64,000 nucleotides of DNA from an uncultured Bacteroidales bacterium (GTDB taxonomy: Bacteria > Bacteroidota > Bacteroidia > Bacteroidales > Paludibacteraceae): assembly GCA_947164985.1 (NCBI GenBank), contig CAMUYI010000004.1:1-64000 (forward strand), written 5' to 3'. The notes under the pieces are model-generated. The model worked only from the letters and a program-made list of their open reading frames with translations, made no database searches and was not told where the DNA came from. Each line of letters opens with the position of its first letter. Position 1 is the first letter of the stretch. Made by a program: the position numbers and the translations under genes. Positions 22,939-32,193 of this stretch are shown one piece after another.

Positions 22939-23565
22939 ATGAACATAAACAACAAATATATCATCACGATCAATCGTGAGTTAGGTAGCGGCGGCCGTAC
23001 GGTTGGTCGTAAGTTAGCCGAGAAACTCGGTGTCGAGTATTTCGATAAGGCGGTCATCAACGCGCTCCAGGAGCGGTATAATCTGTCGGTTGAGCAGATC
23101 GAGCAGCTCAAAGGTCAGGAAACCGGTTGGTGGGCAGAGTTCAAGCGTAAGATGACTTTCTCGGAGTCCGAGTACGAACTCAACCAAACGAACATCGAGA
23201 CCGAGGATGTGTTCCGTGCGGAGACCCAGGTGCTCAAAGCCCTTGCCAAAGATCAGTCCTGCGTCATTGCCGGCCGTACCGCATGCTATATCTTCCGCGA
23301 GCACCCGAACCACCTGAGTATCTTCATCCAGGCATCCATGCCATGCCGCATGGCGCGTGTGGCGAAGGAGCAGAACATGAGCAAAGAAGAAGCGCGCATG
23401 GTCATCGAGAAGGTCGATAAGATGCGTGAGAACTACGTGCAGGAGTTCACCGGCACGTCCCGTTACGACACGCGTAACTACCAACTCGTCATCAATATGG
23501 ACGAAATAAACGAGGACGCGGCCGTTGACCTCATCCTCGCTTATATCCACAGTATGGGTGCGTAA
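22939..23565 (+). CDS. Cytidylate kinase-like protein
   Basis: The 208-residue protein is of the cytidylate-kinase-like family (AAA_26 type). The P-loop-like ITINRELGSGGRTVGRKLAEKLG (about 9-31) is followed by YFDKAVI and the adenylate-kinase-type LID region with Arg-rich FTGTSRYDTRNYQL. It is probably a cytoplasmic nucleotide kinase; the substrate is not certain and this family is distinct from housekeeping Cmk. It follows the Dcu gene and may be cotranscribed. A GGTGCG/CGCACC hairpin spans its stop codon. Confidence 0.85.
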   Translation: MNINNKYIITINRELGSGGRTVGRKLAEKLGVEYFDKAVINALQERYNLSVEQIEQLKGQETGWWAEFKRKMTFSESEYELNQTNIETEDVFRAETQVLKALAKDQSCVIAGRTACYIFREHPNHLSIFIQASMPCRMARVAKEQNMSKEEARMVIEKVDKMRENYVQEFTGTSRYDTRNYQLVINMDEINEDAAVDLILAYIHSMGA

Positions 23566-23573
23566 ATCGCACC
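23557..23573 (+). terminator. Short hairpin over the stop codon
   Basis: GGTGCG and CGCACC arms with a 5-base loop containing the TAA stop lie between convergent genes. There is no strong T-run. Confidence 0.4.
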
Positions 23574-23585
23574 ATGTTGCTTGGA

Positions 23586-24656
23586 TTATTTCTTGGCAAT
23601 CTTGATCACTTCTTCTGCGATGCGGCGTGCTGAGTCGGGTTGAGCCAGGCGTAGGATATTCGTATGCAGAAGCGTTAACTGCTTATCATTTTCGATAAGT
23701 TTCAGAGCGGTGGGAATTAACATTTCCGCCGCTTCTGCATCCCGTACCAGCACCGCCGCCTCTTTATTGACCAGCGCCATGGCATTGTGCGTCTGATGGT
23801 CTTCGGCTACGTTGGGTGAAGGCACTAAGATAGCCGGTTTGCCCAGCAGGCATAACTCACTGATGGACGAGGCGCCGGCACGGGAGATCACGAGGTCGGC
23901 ATTCGCATAGCGATCCGGCATGTCGGCAAGGAAATCGAGGCACTCGATATTTGCCGGACTACCTGCTGCTTCCCATGCAGCTTTGCATTTTTCGTAATAG
24001 ACCTTACCGGTCTGCCAAACGACATGGATATCGCTCTTCGCCAGTTCCGGCAATGCTGCTTTGACCGCTTCATTGATCGTGCGCGCTCCTAAACTACCTC
24101 CAATGATCAATAAATTTTTAATTTTTAATTTTTCATTTTTAATTCCGGAGGTAAGGTTCTGTCGCACGGGATTGCCGGTCAGGATGATCTTATCGGCAGG
24201 GAAGAAACGCTCCATACCTTCGTACGCCACGCAGATCTTGGTGGCTTTATCCTTGAGGATCTTATTGGTCACGCCGGCAAAACCGTTCTGCTCCTGGAGC
24301 AGGATAGGGATGCCCATGTTAGCGGCCGCCCACATGGCTGCGCCGGACGCGTATCCGCCGACGCCGACACCCACGTTGGGTTGGTAAACGCGGATGATCT
24401 TCTTCACCTGGCGAATGGACTTGGCGAGGTCGATAAGTACCGACACGTTCTTCCACGGTTGGGCACGGTTGAAACCGCGCACAGGCAGACCGATGATCTT
24501 GTACCCTGCTTGCGGTACACGCTCCATCTCCATGCGACCCAGCGCACCGATAAACAGTATCTCTGCCTCCGGATCCAATTCCTTCAGCGCGTTTGCAATG
24601 CTTACTGCGGGGAAGATGTGTCCACCCGTTCCTCCGCCGGAAATCAAGTATCTCAT
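23586..24656 (-). CDS. murG: MurG, lipid II-forming GlcNAc transferase
   Basis: The 356-residue GT-B glycosyltransferase adds GlcNAc to lipid I at the inner face of the cytoplasmic membrane. It has the N-terminal GGGTGGHIFPAVSIANAL loop, a second G-loop GGSLGARTINEAV and the sugar-nucleotide site ISRAGASSISELCLLGKPAILVP. A heptamer element inserted in the linker (24115-24145) encodes IKNEKLKIKN between SGI and LLIIGG, immediately before the C-domain G-loop. It is last in the dcw run; one base separates it from ftsW. murC, ftsQ, ftsA and ftsZ, which usually follow, are not here. Confidence 0.96.
   Translation of the reverse strand: MRYLISGGGTGGHIFPAVSIANALKELDPEAEILFIGALGRMEMERVPQAGYKIIGLPVRGFNRAQPWKNVSVLIDLAKSIRQVKKIIRVYQPNVGVGVGGYASGAAMWAAANMGIPILLQEQNGFAGVTNKILKDKATKICVAYEGMERFFPADKIILTGNPVRQNLTSGIKNEKLKIKNLLIIGGSLGARTINEAVKAALPELAKSDIHVVWQTGKVYYEKCKAAWEAAGSPANIECLDFLADMPDRYANADLVISRAGASSISELCLLGKPAILVPSPNVAEDHQTHNAMALVNKEAAVLVRDAEAAEMLIPTALKLIENDKQLTLLHTNILRLAQPDSARRIAEEVIKIAKK
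24115..24145. repeat. Heptamer element inside murG (TTTTTAA family)
   Basis: Four units of TTTTTAA/TTTTTCA lie in frame and encode IKNEKLKIKN at the interdomain junction. Confidence 0.9.
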
Positions 24657-24657
24657 A

Positions 24658-25893
24658 TTATTCTAAAGTTACAATCGGAGCGTCTTCGAGGCTTTCTTCT
24701 TTGGTCTCGTTGACGCGATTCTGCAGTTCTTTTTGTTCGCGACTCACCGCCATCATGATGCCGAAATAGATCGAGGTGATCAGTACCGACGTACCGCCTC
24801 GGCTGATGAGTGGTAGGGGTTGACCGGTGACAGGACCGAGGCCTACGGCCACCAGCATGGAGATGAGGGCTTGGCACGTGATCATCAGTGCCAGACCCAT
24901 CGTCATGAGCATCGCCGGCATGTCGTTATAGCGGCTGGATATGTTACAGGCTCGGAAGAGGATGGCGAGATAGATGAAGATCAGGCCAAACGCCCCTACA
25001 ATACCGGACTCTTCCACGATGATAGCAAAGATATAATCCGCGAAGGCCAGCGGCAAGTAGTCGCGCTCTTTGCTATTTCCCGGCAGTACACCTATCGGCG
25101 ACGTGCCTCCGCGGGCGATAGCGACCGACGAATAGACCTCCTGGATATTTTCGTCGGTAAGCACATATTTGGAACTGTCGTCATGCTCAAAATGGCGGTC
25201 GATACGTGCGACCCAGGTAGTAGCCCGTTTGAACGGTCCGTGCATGGCGCGTCCCGGACGCACAAAACCGAACTCAACAATCGCGTATCCGAGGCCCAAG
25301 ACCACGATAGCGATGCCCAATACCGAAAGCGTGTATTTCCAAGGGATGCGGGCCAGTATCCAGAGGCAGAAGATGATCAGGCCGATAAGTACCGCCGTGG
25401 AGAGGTTAGATGCCATGATAGGCAGCATGACCACAGCCGCGATGATGAGCGTACGATAGAAATATTTCTGTTTGTCCGCTTCGGTACGAATACGCGCTAA
25501 CTGGTCGGCAATGACGATGATGAGCGACAATTTCGCCAGTTCGGAGGGTTGGAACGTGATGCCGGCGATACGTACCCATCTGGCGGCACCGTTGATCGTG
25601 ACGACGAGCGGATTGCCCGGTATCATGGTCGAGAAGACGAGTAGGGTACTGACAACCAGCAGAGCGTACCCGCCTATGCGCACCCAGTAAGTCGGCAAGA
25701 ACTGAATACCGAAGGCGGCGGCTATACCCAAGATGATGAAGAACATCTGCTGTCCGATCGGTCCCAAGGCCGAATGATGCATGTACACGAGGGTAGAAGA
25801 CGCCGAGAAAAGGGCGATGATCGCCACTACAATCAGGGCCAGGAATAGCGCCCAGAATGTGCGGTCAATGTTGTTAAAATCAATCTTTTTCAT
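24658..25893 (-). CDS. ftsW: FtsW/RodA/SpoVE family division glycosyltransferase
   Basis: The 411-residue membrane protein has about ten transmembrane segments and the SEDS signatures: the GAARWVRIAGITFQPSELAKL loop with catalytic-region residues, and the C-terminal GPVTGQPLPLISRGGTSVL. It polymerises lipid II into septal glycan together with FtsI. The C-terminal tail (about 380-411) is acidic and cytoplasmic. Position between murD and murG fits the standard dcw order. Confidence 0.94.
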   Translation of the reverse strand: MKKIDFNNIDRTFWALFLALIVVAIIALFSASSTLVYMHHSALGPIGQQMFFIILGIAAAFGIQFLPTYWVRIGGYALLVVSTLLVFSTMIPGNPLVVTINGAARWVRIAGITFQPSELAKLSLIIVIADQLARIRTEADKQKYFYRTLIIAAVVMLPIMASNLSTAVLIGLIIFCLWILARIPWKYTLSVLGIAIVVLGLGYAIVEFGFVRPGRAMHGPFKRATTWVARIDRHFEHDDSSKYVLTDENIQEVYSSVAIARGGTSPIGVLPGNSKERDYLPLAFADYIFAIIVEESGIVGAFGLIFIYLAILFRACNISSRYNDMPAMLMTMGLALMITCQALISMLVAVGLGPVTGQPLPLISRGGTSVLITSIYFGIMMAVSREQKELQNRVNETKEESLEDAPIVTLE

Positions 25894-25919
25894 TTTTGTA
25901 GGGGTTTAGGTTTAATGTC

Positions 25920-25949
25920 GTTATTACGTCATGACGTCATGTCGTCATA
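25920..25949. repeat. 8-mer element at murD stop
   Basis: Units GTCATGAC, GTCATGTC and relatives overlap the murD stop at 25945 and precede ftsW. Similar words occur at 52216-52247. Confidence 0.75.
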
Positions 25950-27240
25950 GGTTTCTTACGGCGGCCATGAATTGCTCGCCGCGATCTTCGTAACTCTTAA
26001 AGAGGTCGAAAGAGGCGCAGCAGGGGCTGAGCAGCACGGTGTCGCCTTCGTTCGCTGCATTATAGGCGGCTTGAACAGCATCGTGTAAATTATCGGTATC
26101 GATAATTTTTAATTCTTCATTTTTAATTTTTAATTTACCGAAGTGTTCTCTCAGTTTTTCGTTATGCAGGCCCATGAAAACGAGGGTATGACATTTTTCG
26201 CGAACGAGATCGTCGATCTCGGAGTAATCGTTGCCTTTGTCCTTACCGCCAAGAATAAGCACCGTAGGTGTAGTCATGCTCTCCAGCGCGTACCAACAAC
26301 TATTCACGTTCGTCGCCTTGGAATCATTGATCCATCGTACGCCGTTGACCGTTGCTACATACTGCAATCGATGTTCGACACCCCGGAAGGTCATCAGGCT
26401 CTCGCGGATCACTTCTTTCTTGATCCCCACCACTTTGGCGGCGATGGTAGCGGCCATCGAGTTGAGTACATTATGCCGACCCTTGAGCGCCAGTTCGTCT
26501 TCGCCTACCGGCAGCGGGTTGGGTTGGGTGAAGCCGTACGGGTAGAGCGTCGCGCCGAGTTGGATCTTCTTCATCTCGCGGTCGATGACCGGATCTTCCG
26601 CCCAATAGATGAACGAGTCCTCTTTGGTCTGATTGCGAGTGATGCGGAACTTGGCATCGACGTAGTTTTGGAACTTGAAATCGTACCGGTCGAGATGATC
26701 GGGTGTGATATTCAGCAAGATGGCTACGTCTGCCTTGAAATCGTACATGTTATCGAGTTGGAAAGAACTCAGTTCGATGACGTAGTAGTCATGATCTTCG
26801 TGCGCCACTTGCAACGCCAGCGAGTTACCGATGTTACCTGCCAGACCGACATTCAGTCCCGCCTGACGAAGGATATAATAGATGAGCGAAGTAGTGGTCG
26901 TCTTACCGTTCGAACCGGTGATGCAGATCATCTTCGCATGCGTGTAACGCGCCGCAAACTCGATCTCCGAGATGATAGGCGTTCCCTGTGCCTGCAGTTT
27001 CTGAATCAACGGTGCGGTCAGAGGTATACCCGGTGACTTCACCACTTCGTCGGCATTGAGAATGAGTTCTTCCGTGTGCTTGCCGTCTTCCCATTTGACG
27101 CCGTTCTGGTCTAACAAAGCACGATAGGGATCGCTGATCGTACCGCAATCGGATACGAAGACGTCAAAACCTTTCTCTTTGGCCAGGATAGCTGCTCCGC
27201 TACCTGATTCGCCGGCTCCTAAAACAACAATTCTTTTCAT
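25945..27240 (-). CDS. murD: MurD, UDP-MurNAc-L-Ala:D-Glu ligase
   Basis: The 431-residue Mur ligase has an N-terminal Rossmann-like domain (VVLGAGESGSGAAIL), the ATP-binding ITGSNGKTTTTSLIYYIL (about 109-126), the WINDSKATNVNS motif and a C-terminal domain ending LSPCCASFDLFKSYEDRG. It adds D-glutamate to UDP-MurNAc-L-Ala in the cytoplasm. A heptamer element encodes KLKIKNEELKI in the C-terminal domain (26106-26136). Confidence 0.96.
   Translation of the reverse strand: MKRIVVLGAGESGSGAAILAKEKGFDVFVSDCGTISDPYRALLDQNGVKWEDGKHTEELILNADEVVKSPGIPLTAPLIQKLQAQGTPIISEIEFAARYTHAKMICITGSNGKTTTTSLIYYILRQAGLNVGLAGNIGNSLALQVAHEDHDYYVIELSSFQLDNMYDFKADVAILLNITPDHLDRYDFKFQNYVDAKFRITRNQTKEDSFIYWAEDPVIDREMKKIQLGATLYPYGFTQPNPLPVGEDELALKGRHNVLNSMAATIAAKVVGIKKEVIRESLMTFRGVEHRLQYVATVNGVRWINDSKATNVNSCWYALESMTTPTVLILGGKDKGNDYSEIDDLVREKCHTLVFMGLHNEKLREHFGKLKIKNEELKIIDTDNLHDAVQAAYNAANEGDTVLLSPCCASFDLFKSYEDRGEQFMAAVRNL
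26106..26136. repeat. Heptamer element inside murD (TTTTTAA family)
   Basis: Four units (TTTTTAA, TTCTTCA and repeats) lie in frame and encode KLKIKNEELKI, nearly the same peptide as in murG. Confidence 0.9.
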
Positions 27241-27288
27241 AATTAAAAATTAAAAATTAAGAATTAAGAATTAAGAATTAAGAATTAT
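27241..27288. repeat. Heptamer element between mraY and murD
   Basis: Two ATTAAAA units and four ATTAAGA units fill the whole gap between the murD start and the mraY stop, and cover that stop. Confidence 0.9.
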
Positions 27289-28556
27289 CTTATCTTCAGA
27301 GTTAATATCGTGATGGCAGCCAAGATGAGGGTCACGATGCAGAAGCGAAGGACGATCTTCGATTCGTGGTGCAGATTCTTGCTGCCTTTGAACACGATCG
27401 AACAGGTAGGATCGTTCTTAAGTACCTGATCGACACTGGTACGGAAATGGTCATGGAGCGGCGTCCGCTTCCAGATACGCACATGCTGGCCGCGTTTCTT
27501 GTAGTATTTATAGACCTGCGTCTGTACAATCACACTGACGCTCTCCATGAGGAAGATACCGCACAGCACAGGCACCATGAGCTCCTTGTGAATGATCATC
27601 GCGCATACACCGATAATGCCGCCCACCGTCAGACTGCCCGTGTCGCCCAAAAAGACCTGCGCAGGGAAGCCGTTGAACCAGAGATAGCCGACCAACGCTC
27701 CGACGAACGAAGCGAGGAAGACTACTAACTCTTCGCTTCCCGGGATGTACATCACATCGAAATATTCCGCCCACACGACACTACCGGAGGTGTAGGCAAG
27801 GACGAGTAGTGCGATGCCGATGATAGCCGAGTTGCCGGCACACATTCCGTCCATACCGTCGTTGAGGTTCGCGCCGTTACTTACCGCTGCTACCACAAAC
27901 ACGGTCAGCAGCACGAAGAAGATCCAACCGAAGCGGTATTTGTTCGTTTCTCCGGTCCAGGAGAAGAGGTCGGCATAGTTGAAGTTATGATGCTTGACGA
28001 AGGGGATGGTGGTCTGCGTGGACTTGATCTCCGGCGTCTTCTCAACGACCACTACGTTATTCTCAATATGACTCGTGACCACCTCGTTCATGGTAGTCAT
28101 CGGTGCAAAACGAAGCGTCAGACCCACGATGAGACCCAGGCTTACCTGACCGGCGATCTTGATCCAACCGTTCAGTCCGTCTTTGTTCTTCTTGAAGGTC
28201 TTGATATAATCGTCTGCAAAGCCCAGCGCGCCCATCAGCAGCGTCGTGATGAGCATCAGAATCATATAGACGTTCGTCAACTTACCGAGCAGCAGACAAG
28301 GCAGCAGGATGGCGGCAATGACGATGAGGCCGCCCATCGTCGGTACGCCTTTCTTACCTACATTGAAGGGGTCGGTCTTCTCGTCGCGTTGCGTCTCGGT
28401 GATGTTACGGCGCTTCATGAAATCGATGAACCAGTTGCCGAACCATATGCTTACCAGCAGCGCAATAATGCCTGCCACAATGGCACGGAACGAGATATAG
28501 GTGAACAAACGCGCACCTAAGAGTTCGTTATAATGATTAAAGAATGAATAAAGCAT
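27285..28556 (-). CDS. mraY: MraY, phospho-MurNAc-pentapeptide translocase
   Basis: The 423-residue integral membrane enzyme shows FADDYIKTFKKNKDGL (the DDxxK motif), NLNDGMDGMCAG and VFLGDTGSLTVGG, and the HDHF-like PLHDHFR. It transfers phospho-MurNAc-pentapeptide to undecaprenyl phosphate, forming lipid I. A long periplasmic/cytoplasmic insertion (about 160-200) is typical of Bacteroidota. It lies between murE and murD, with repeat elements on both sides. Confidence 0.96.
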   Translation of the reverse strand: MLYSFFNHYNELLGARLFTYISFRAIVAGIIALLVSIWFGNWFIDFMKRRNITETQRDEKTDPFNVGKKGVPTMGGLIVIAAILLPCLLLGKLTNVYMILMLITTLLMGALGFADDYIKTFKKNKDGLNGWIKIAGQVSLGLIVGLTLRFAPMTTMNEVVTSHIENNVVVVEKTPEIKSTQTTIPFVKHHNFNYADLFSWTGETNKYRFGWIFFVLLTVFVVAAVSNGANLNDGMDGMCAGNSAIIGIALLVLAYTSGSVVWAEYFDVMYIPGSEELVVFLASFVGALVGYLWFNGFPAQVFLGDTGSLTVGGIIGVCAMIIHKELMVPVLCGIFLMESVSVIVQTQVYKYYKKRGQHVRIWKRTPLHDHFRTSVDQVLKNDPTCSIVFKGSKNLHHESKIVLRFCIVTLILAAITILTLKIR

Positions 28557-28566
28557 GACGCGATAA

Positions 28567-28594
28567 TTTTTAATTCTTAATTTTTAATTTACAA
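28567..28594. repeat. Heptamer element at murE stop
   Basis: Four units (TTTTTAA, TTCTTAA, TTTACAA) overlap the murE stop at 28589, just before mraY. Confidence 0.85.
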
Positions 28595-30046
28595 GTGCAT
28601 TTGCACTTGTTCATGGTCGTCAAAATGGTGTTTGACACCCTTGATGATCTGGTAGTCTTCGTGTCCTTTGCCGGCGATGAGGATGACATCGTTGGTTTGT
28701 GCGAGGGTACATGCCGTCTGGATGGCTGCGGCGCGGTCCTCGATGACGAGCGTACTGCGTAACTCATCGGCAGTCAGACCGTCCGTCATGTCCTTGAGGA
28801 TATCCTTGGGCTCTTCATCCCGCGGGTTATCAGATGTTAGAATCAATTGCTCGCTGCCTTGTTTAGCGATCTTTGCCATCATCGGTCGTTTACCCTTGTC
28901 GCGATTTCCGCCACAACCGACCACGGTGATGAGTTTAGCGCCCTCTTTCTTGATCTCGCGAATGGTCTGAATGACATTATCCACGGCATCCGGCGTGTGG
29001 GCATAGTCCACGATAGCTGTCCAACCTTTGGGACTGTGGATCGTCTCAAAACGACCGTTCACCGGCTTAAGGGTAGAGAGGACACGCAGCACTTCCAACT
29101 CCTCAAAACCTAAACACAAAGCCGCTCCGTAGATACAGAGCAGGTTCGATACGTTGAATCGTCCTACCAGCGGTACAAACACCTCTTTGCCGTTGATACT
29201 GAGCATCATTCCGTCAAATCCTTCCTCGAGGATCTGCGCTTTGTAGTCTGCCAAGGAACGGGTAGAATAGGTATGTACGGCGGCCTTGCAGTTCTGCGTC
29301 ATGACGAGCCCGTTCTTGTCATCTTTGTTTGTGACTGCAAACGCGGTTTTCTTCAGTCCGTCGAAGAGGCGTTTCTTGGTGTCACGGTAGTTGTCGAAGG
29401 TCTTATGATAGTCGATATGATCGCGGGTGAGGTTGGTAAAGAGCGCCCCATCAAAATCAAGTCCGGCGATACGTTCCTGGGCGATGGCGTGGCTGCTGAC
29501 CTCCATGAAAGCATAGGTGCAACCGGCATCGACCATACGACGCAGAAGACCGTTCAGTTCGATAGCATCCGGCGTGGTGTGCGTAGCCGGAACGGCTTCC
29601 TCTTCGATATAATTGACCACGGTAGAGAGTAAGCCGGCTTTGTGTCCCATCGCGCGTACGAGTTTGTATAATAAGGTGGCGATGGTTGTCTTGCCGTTTG
29701 TACCCGTCACGCCGACCAAGGTCAATTCCTTACTCGGCTTGCCAAACCACTTACTCGCCAGCAACCCCAGCGCCTTATCCGTGTTCTCGACGAGGATAAA
29801 GGTTACGGGTGAGGGGTTACCGGTTACGGGCATGTATTCTTTATTCGACAACACGACTGCTGCAGCACCTTGGGCGACACAACCATCAATGAATGTATGT
29901 CCATCTACTGCTGTGCCTACCTGGGCTACAAACAGGTCGCCTTCGCCGATCTTGCGGCTATCGAAATGCAGACCCTTAATCTCCTTGTCCGTACTGCCAA
30001 CAACCTCAATCGGTTGGATAACAGATAATAATTCGCTCAGAAGCAT
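28589..30046 (-). CDS. murE: MurE, UDP-MurNAc-tripeptide ligase (meso-DAP type)
   Basis: The 485-residue Mur ligase has ATP site VTGTNGKTTIATLLYKL (about 112-128), the carbamylated-Lys region and the diaminopimelate-recognising DNPR motif (SDNPRDEEP, about 405-413). This points to meso-DAP peptidoglycan. It acts in the cytoplasm. A heptamer element encodes PVTGNPSPVT in the N-terminal domain (29801-29831). Confidence 0.96.
   Translation of the reverse strand: MLLSELLSVIQPIEVVGSTDKEIKGLHFDSRKIGEGDLFVAQVGTAVDGHTFIDGCVAQGAAAVVLSNKEYMPVTGNPSPVTFILVENTDKALGLLASKWFGKPSKELTLVGVTGTNGKTTIATLLYKLVRAMGHKAGLLSTVVNYIEEEAVPATHTTPDAIELNGLLRRMVDAGCTYAFMEVSSHAIAQERIAGLDFDGALFTNLTRDHIDYHKTFDNYRDTKKRLFDGLKKTAFAVTNKDDKNGLVMTQNCKAAVHTYSTRSLADYKAQILEEGFDGMMLSINGKEVFVPLVGRFNVSNLLCIYGAALCLGFEELEVLRVLSTLKPVNGRFETIHSPKGWTAIVDYAHTPDAVDNVIQTIREIKKEGAKLITVVGCGGNRDKGKRPMMAKIAKQGSEQLILTSDNPRDEEPKDILKDMTDGLTADELRSTLVIEDRAAAIQTACTLAQTNDVILIAGKGHEDYQIIKGVKHHFDDHEQVQMHL
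29801..29831. repeat. Heptamer element inside murE (CCCGTAA family)
   Basis: Four units (GGTTACG, GGTGAGG; complement of CCCGTAA words) lie in frame and encode MPVTGNPSPVTF. Confidence 0.85.
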
Positions 30047-30050
30047 ATAA

Positions 30051-30083
30051 TTTTTAATTCTTAATTTTTAATTTTTAATTTCG
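30051..30083. repeat. Heptamer element at ftsI stop
   Basis: Four to five units of TTTTTAA/TTCTTAA overlap the ftsI stop at 30075 and precede murE. Confidence 0.85.
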
Positions 30084-31874
30084 TTTATCAAGCACGCGAA
30101 CGCCGTCTTGATAAACATAACATCCCGTATAGGCCATCGTCTTTTCCGCAATCACTCTTACCGTACTGCCGCAATCCATACCTGCGTCGTACGGGTATTG
30201 CGGATCTTCGATCATGCAGATACAGGTGTACCGCGGGTTCTCTTCGGGGAAATAGCCGACGAAGGTGATGCGGTGGTGTTTACCCGAATAGCCGCGACCC
30301 GGGATGATCAGTTGGGCTGTACCGGTCTTACCGGCGATGGCTACCAAGTCGGATTGTGCCTTTCGTCCTCGCCATTTATTGACGGAGGCCGTACCGAGAT
30401 GGCTGTCCCAAACCACATCGTGCAGTGCACTGCGGATATCTTTGAGAGCACTCTTGGAGCAGATAGACGACTTGACTACTTCGGGCTTGAACGTCTTACG
30501 TGTCTCGCCGTTCTGCTGAATACTCGTCACCAACATCGGTCGAACCATCCGTCCGTTATTGGCGATAGCGTTATAGAACATCATGATCTGCATCGGACTC
30601 AACTCCACCGAATAGCCGTAACTCATCTTACTCAGCGTCACCGTGTCTTTCGGGATATCAATACGTATCTTATCTGCACCCGGGATCTCGCAATAAACGC
30701 TGTCCATCAGCCCCATCTTCTCTATCCGCTTCACGAATTCCTTTGCCGAGCCTTCATAACTGCGCGTGATGATTTTCGCTAACGCGATGTTACTCGATAC
30801 CGCCAAAGCGGACCGAACGGTCAGCATCGTGTCCATAGGGTGGGCGTCGGTATGCTTGACCGTGAAATACTGCCACGGGTGGCGACTCACACTTACGGTG
30901 TCGTCAATCTCTATCTTGCCGTCATCGAGCGCCGCTAATAAGGCGATGGTCTTGAACGTCGAACCCGGTTCAACACGCTGCACAGCATGGTTTTGCGCCT
31001 CGAAATAATCGCCGTCTTCATCGCGGTCGAGGTTCGCTATCGCGCGGATGTAACCCGTCTGGGTCTCCATGAGAATGCAGCAGCCCCATTTCGCATGTTT
31101 CTCTGCGGTCTTGGCCCACAAAGCGTTCTCCACGATATCTTGCAGGTTGGCGTCGATGGTGGTCACGACATCGAGTCCGTCTTCCGCCTCTTCGATGGTC
31201 ACGGACTCGTTCCGACCGCCGATACGCTGGATGCTACTCATGCCGTCCACGCCGCGCAGTTCTTTGTCAAAACGTTTCTCCAAACCCGAGTTACCGACGC
31301 CGTCTTCGCCGTAGATACTACCGATGGTGCGGCTGGCTAATACGCCGTAGGGCTTGATGCGACGGTGTTGGTCCTCAAAGAAGATGCCGCTTTTGTACTT
31401 ACCTTTCTTGATTAACGCGTTCTGCTCCAACTCGCGGCGTTGCAAGTAGTTGATACGATGGTCGCATACTTTGAGTCGTTTCTCGCCGCGCCGGTAAGCT
31501 TGCACGATGCGGTTCTTGTATTCTGCTGCGGTCTTACCGCCTACGATGGTGGATAGGTCTTTTGATAGCGAGTCGATATGGGCGGTAAACAGCGCGCCGT
31601 TCTTCTCGTGCAACGCGGGTACGCGCGTATCCATATAAATGTAATACTGCGGCATACTGCTCGCCAGGAGTCGACCGTTACAGTCGAGGATGTTACCTCG
31701 CGTCGCTTTGATCGGTTTTAGTGTCGGTACTTGCCGTTCGGCTACCTTGAGCCATTCGGCTCGCTCTACAGTCTGAATGTAAATGATTTTCGCCAGCACA
31801 GCCACAAAGCCAAGGGCGATGATGATGAAGATGATGGCGAAGCGCCACACCGTGTTTCGTTGTTCGTCACTCAT
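30075..31874 (-). CDS. ftsI: FtsI/PBP3-type division transpeptidase
   Basis: The 599-residue class B penicillin-binding protein has an N-terminal membrane anchor (about 12-32), a dimerisation domain and a transpeptidase domain. Its catalytic motifs are STFK (in RVEPGSTFKTI), SSN (in LAVSSNIALAK) and KTG (in AGKTGTAQL). It cross-links septal peptidoglycan with FtsW. It ends shortly after the catalytic domain, without the C-terminal PASTA domain I would expect in many Bacteroidales homologues. The ATG at 31874 overlaps the upstream ftsL-like stop by 8 bp. Confidence 0.94.
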   Translation of the reverse strand: MSDEQRNTVWRFAIIFIIIALGFVAVLAKIIYIQTVERAEWLKVAERQVPTLKPIKATRGNILDCNGRLLASSMPQYYIYMDTRVPALHEKNGALFTAHIDSLSKDLSTIVGGKTAAEYKNRIVQAYRRGEKRLKVCDHRINYLQRRELEQNALIKKGKYKSGIFFEDQHRRIKPYGVLASRTIGSIYGEDGVGNSGLEKRFDKELRGVDGMSSIQRIGGRNESVTIEEAEDGLDVVTTIDANLQDIVENALWAKTAEKHAKWGCCILMETQTGYIRAIANLDRDEDGDYFEAQNHAVQRVEPGSTFKTIALLAALDDGKIEIDDTVSVSRHPWQYFTVKHTDAHPMDTMLTVRSALAVSSNIALAKIITRSYEGSAKEFVKRIEKMGLMDSVYCEIPGADKIRIDIPKDTVTLSKMSYGYSVELSPMQIMMFYNAIANNGRMVRPMLVTSIQQNGETRKTFKPEVVKSSICSKSALKDIRSALHDVVWDSHLGTASVNKWRGRKAQSDLVAIAGKTGTAQLIIPGRGYSGKHHRITFVGYFPEENPRYTCICMIEDPQYPYDAGMDCGSTVRVIAEKTMAYTGCYVYQDGVRVLDKRN

Positions 31875-32193
31875 AATAGTTAAGGATTTTGGTTGGTGGT
31901 TTGGTATTCTCTTGCAGCGTACTGCCGCATTCGCGCAAGGCATCGATGATATGCGACTGACGCGTGGTATTGGTTAGCTGGGCGCTGATGGTCATGTAGC
32001 GGAACTTGGCATCCAGCATCTCATTCTTCGTATCCGTCAAGTGGTGCTGCTGCTTGGCCGACTGATAGCCGAACAGGATATACAGAAACACCAGACCGGC
32101 TATCAATCCGATCAACGGATATTGCTCCTTGAAGCGCTTGCTACGAAGTTTATCTCCGTTCAGCCAACTCTGTATGTCATGTGTATCGGCCAT
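31867..32193 (-). CDS. ftsL: FtsL-like division protein
   Basis: The 108-residue protein with one membrane helix (IGLIAGLVFLYILFGY, about 27-45) and a coiled-coil-like periplasmic region is of FtsL size. It sits in the ftsL position between rsmH and ftsI. Sequence similarity alone is weak, as usual for FtsL, so position carries the call. Its start overlaps the rsmH stop by one base (TAATG). Confidence 0.8.
   Translation of the reverse strand: MADTHDIQSWLNGDKLRSKRFKEQYPLIGLIAGLVFLYILFGYQSAKQQHHLTDTKNEMLDAKFRYMTISAQLTNTTRQSHIIDALRECGSTLQENTKPPTKILNYYE

Noticed and set aside
27241..27288. Tandem arrays taken as CRISPR
   Set aside because: Units are only 7 bp and contiguous, with no spacers and no cas genes nearby.
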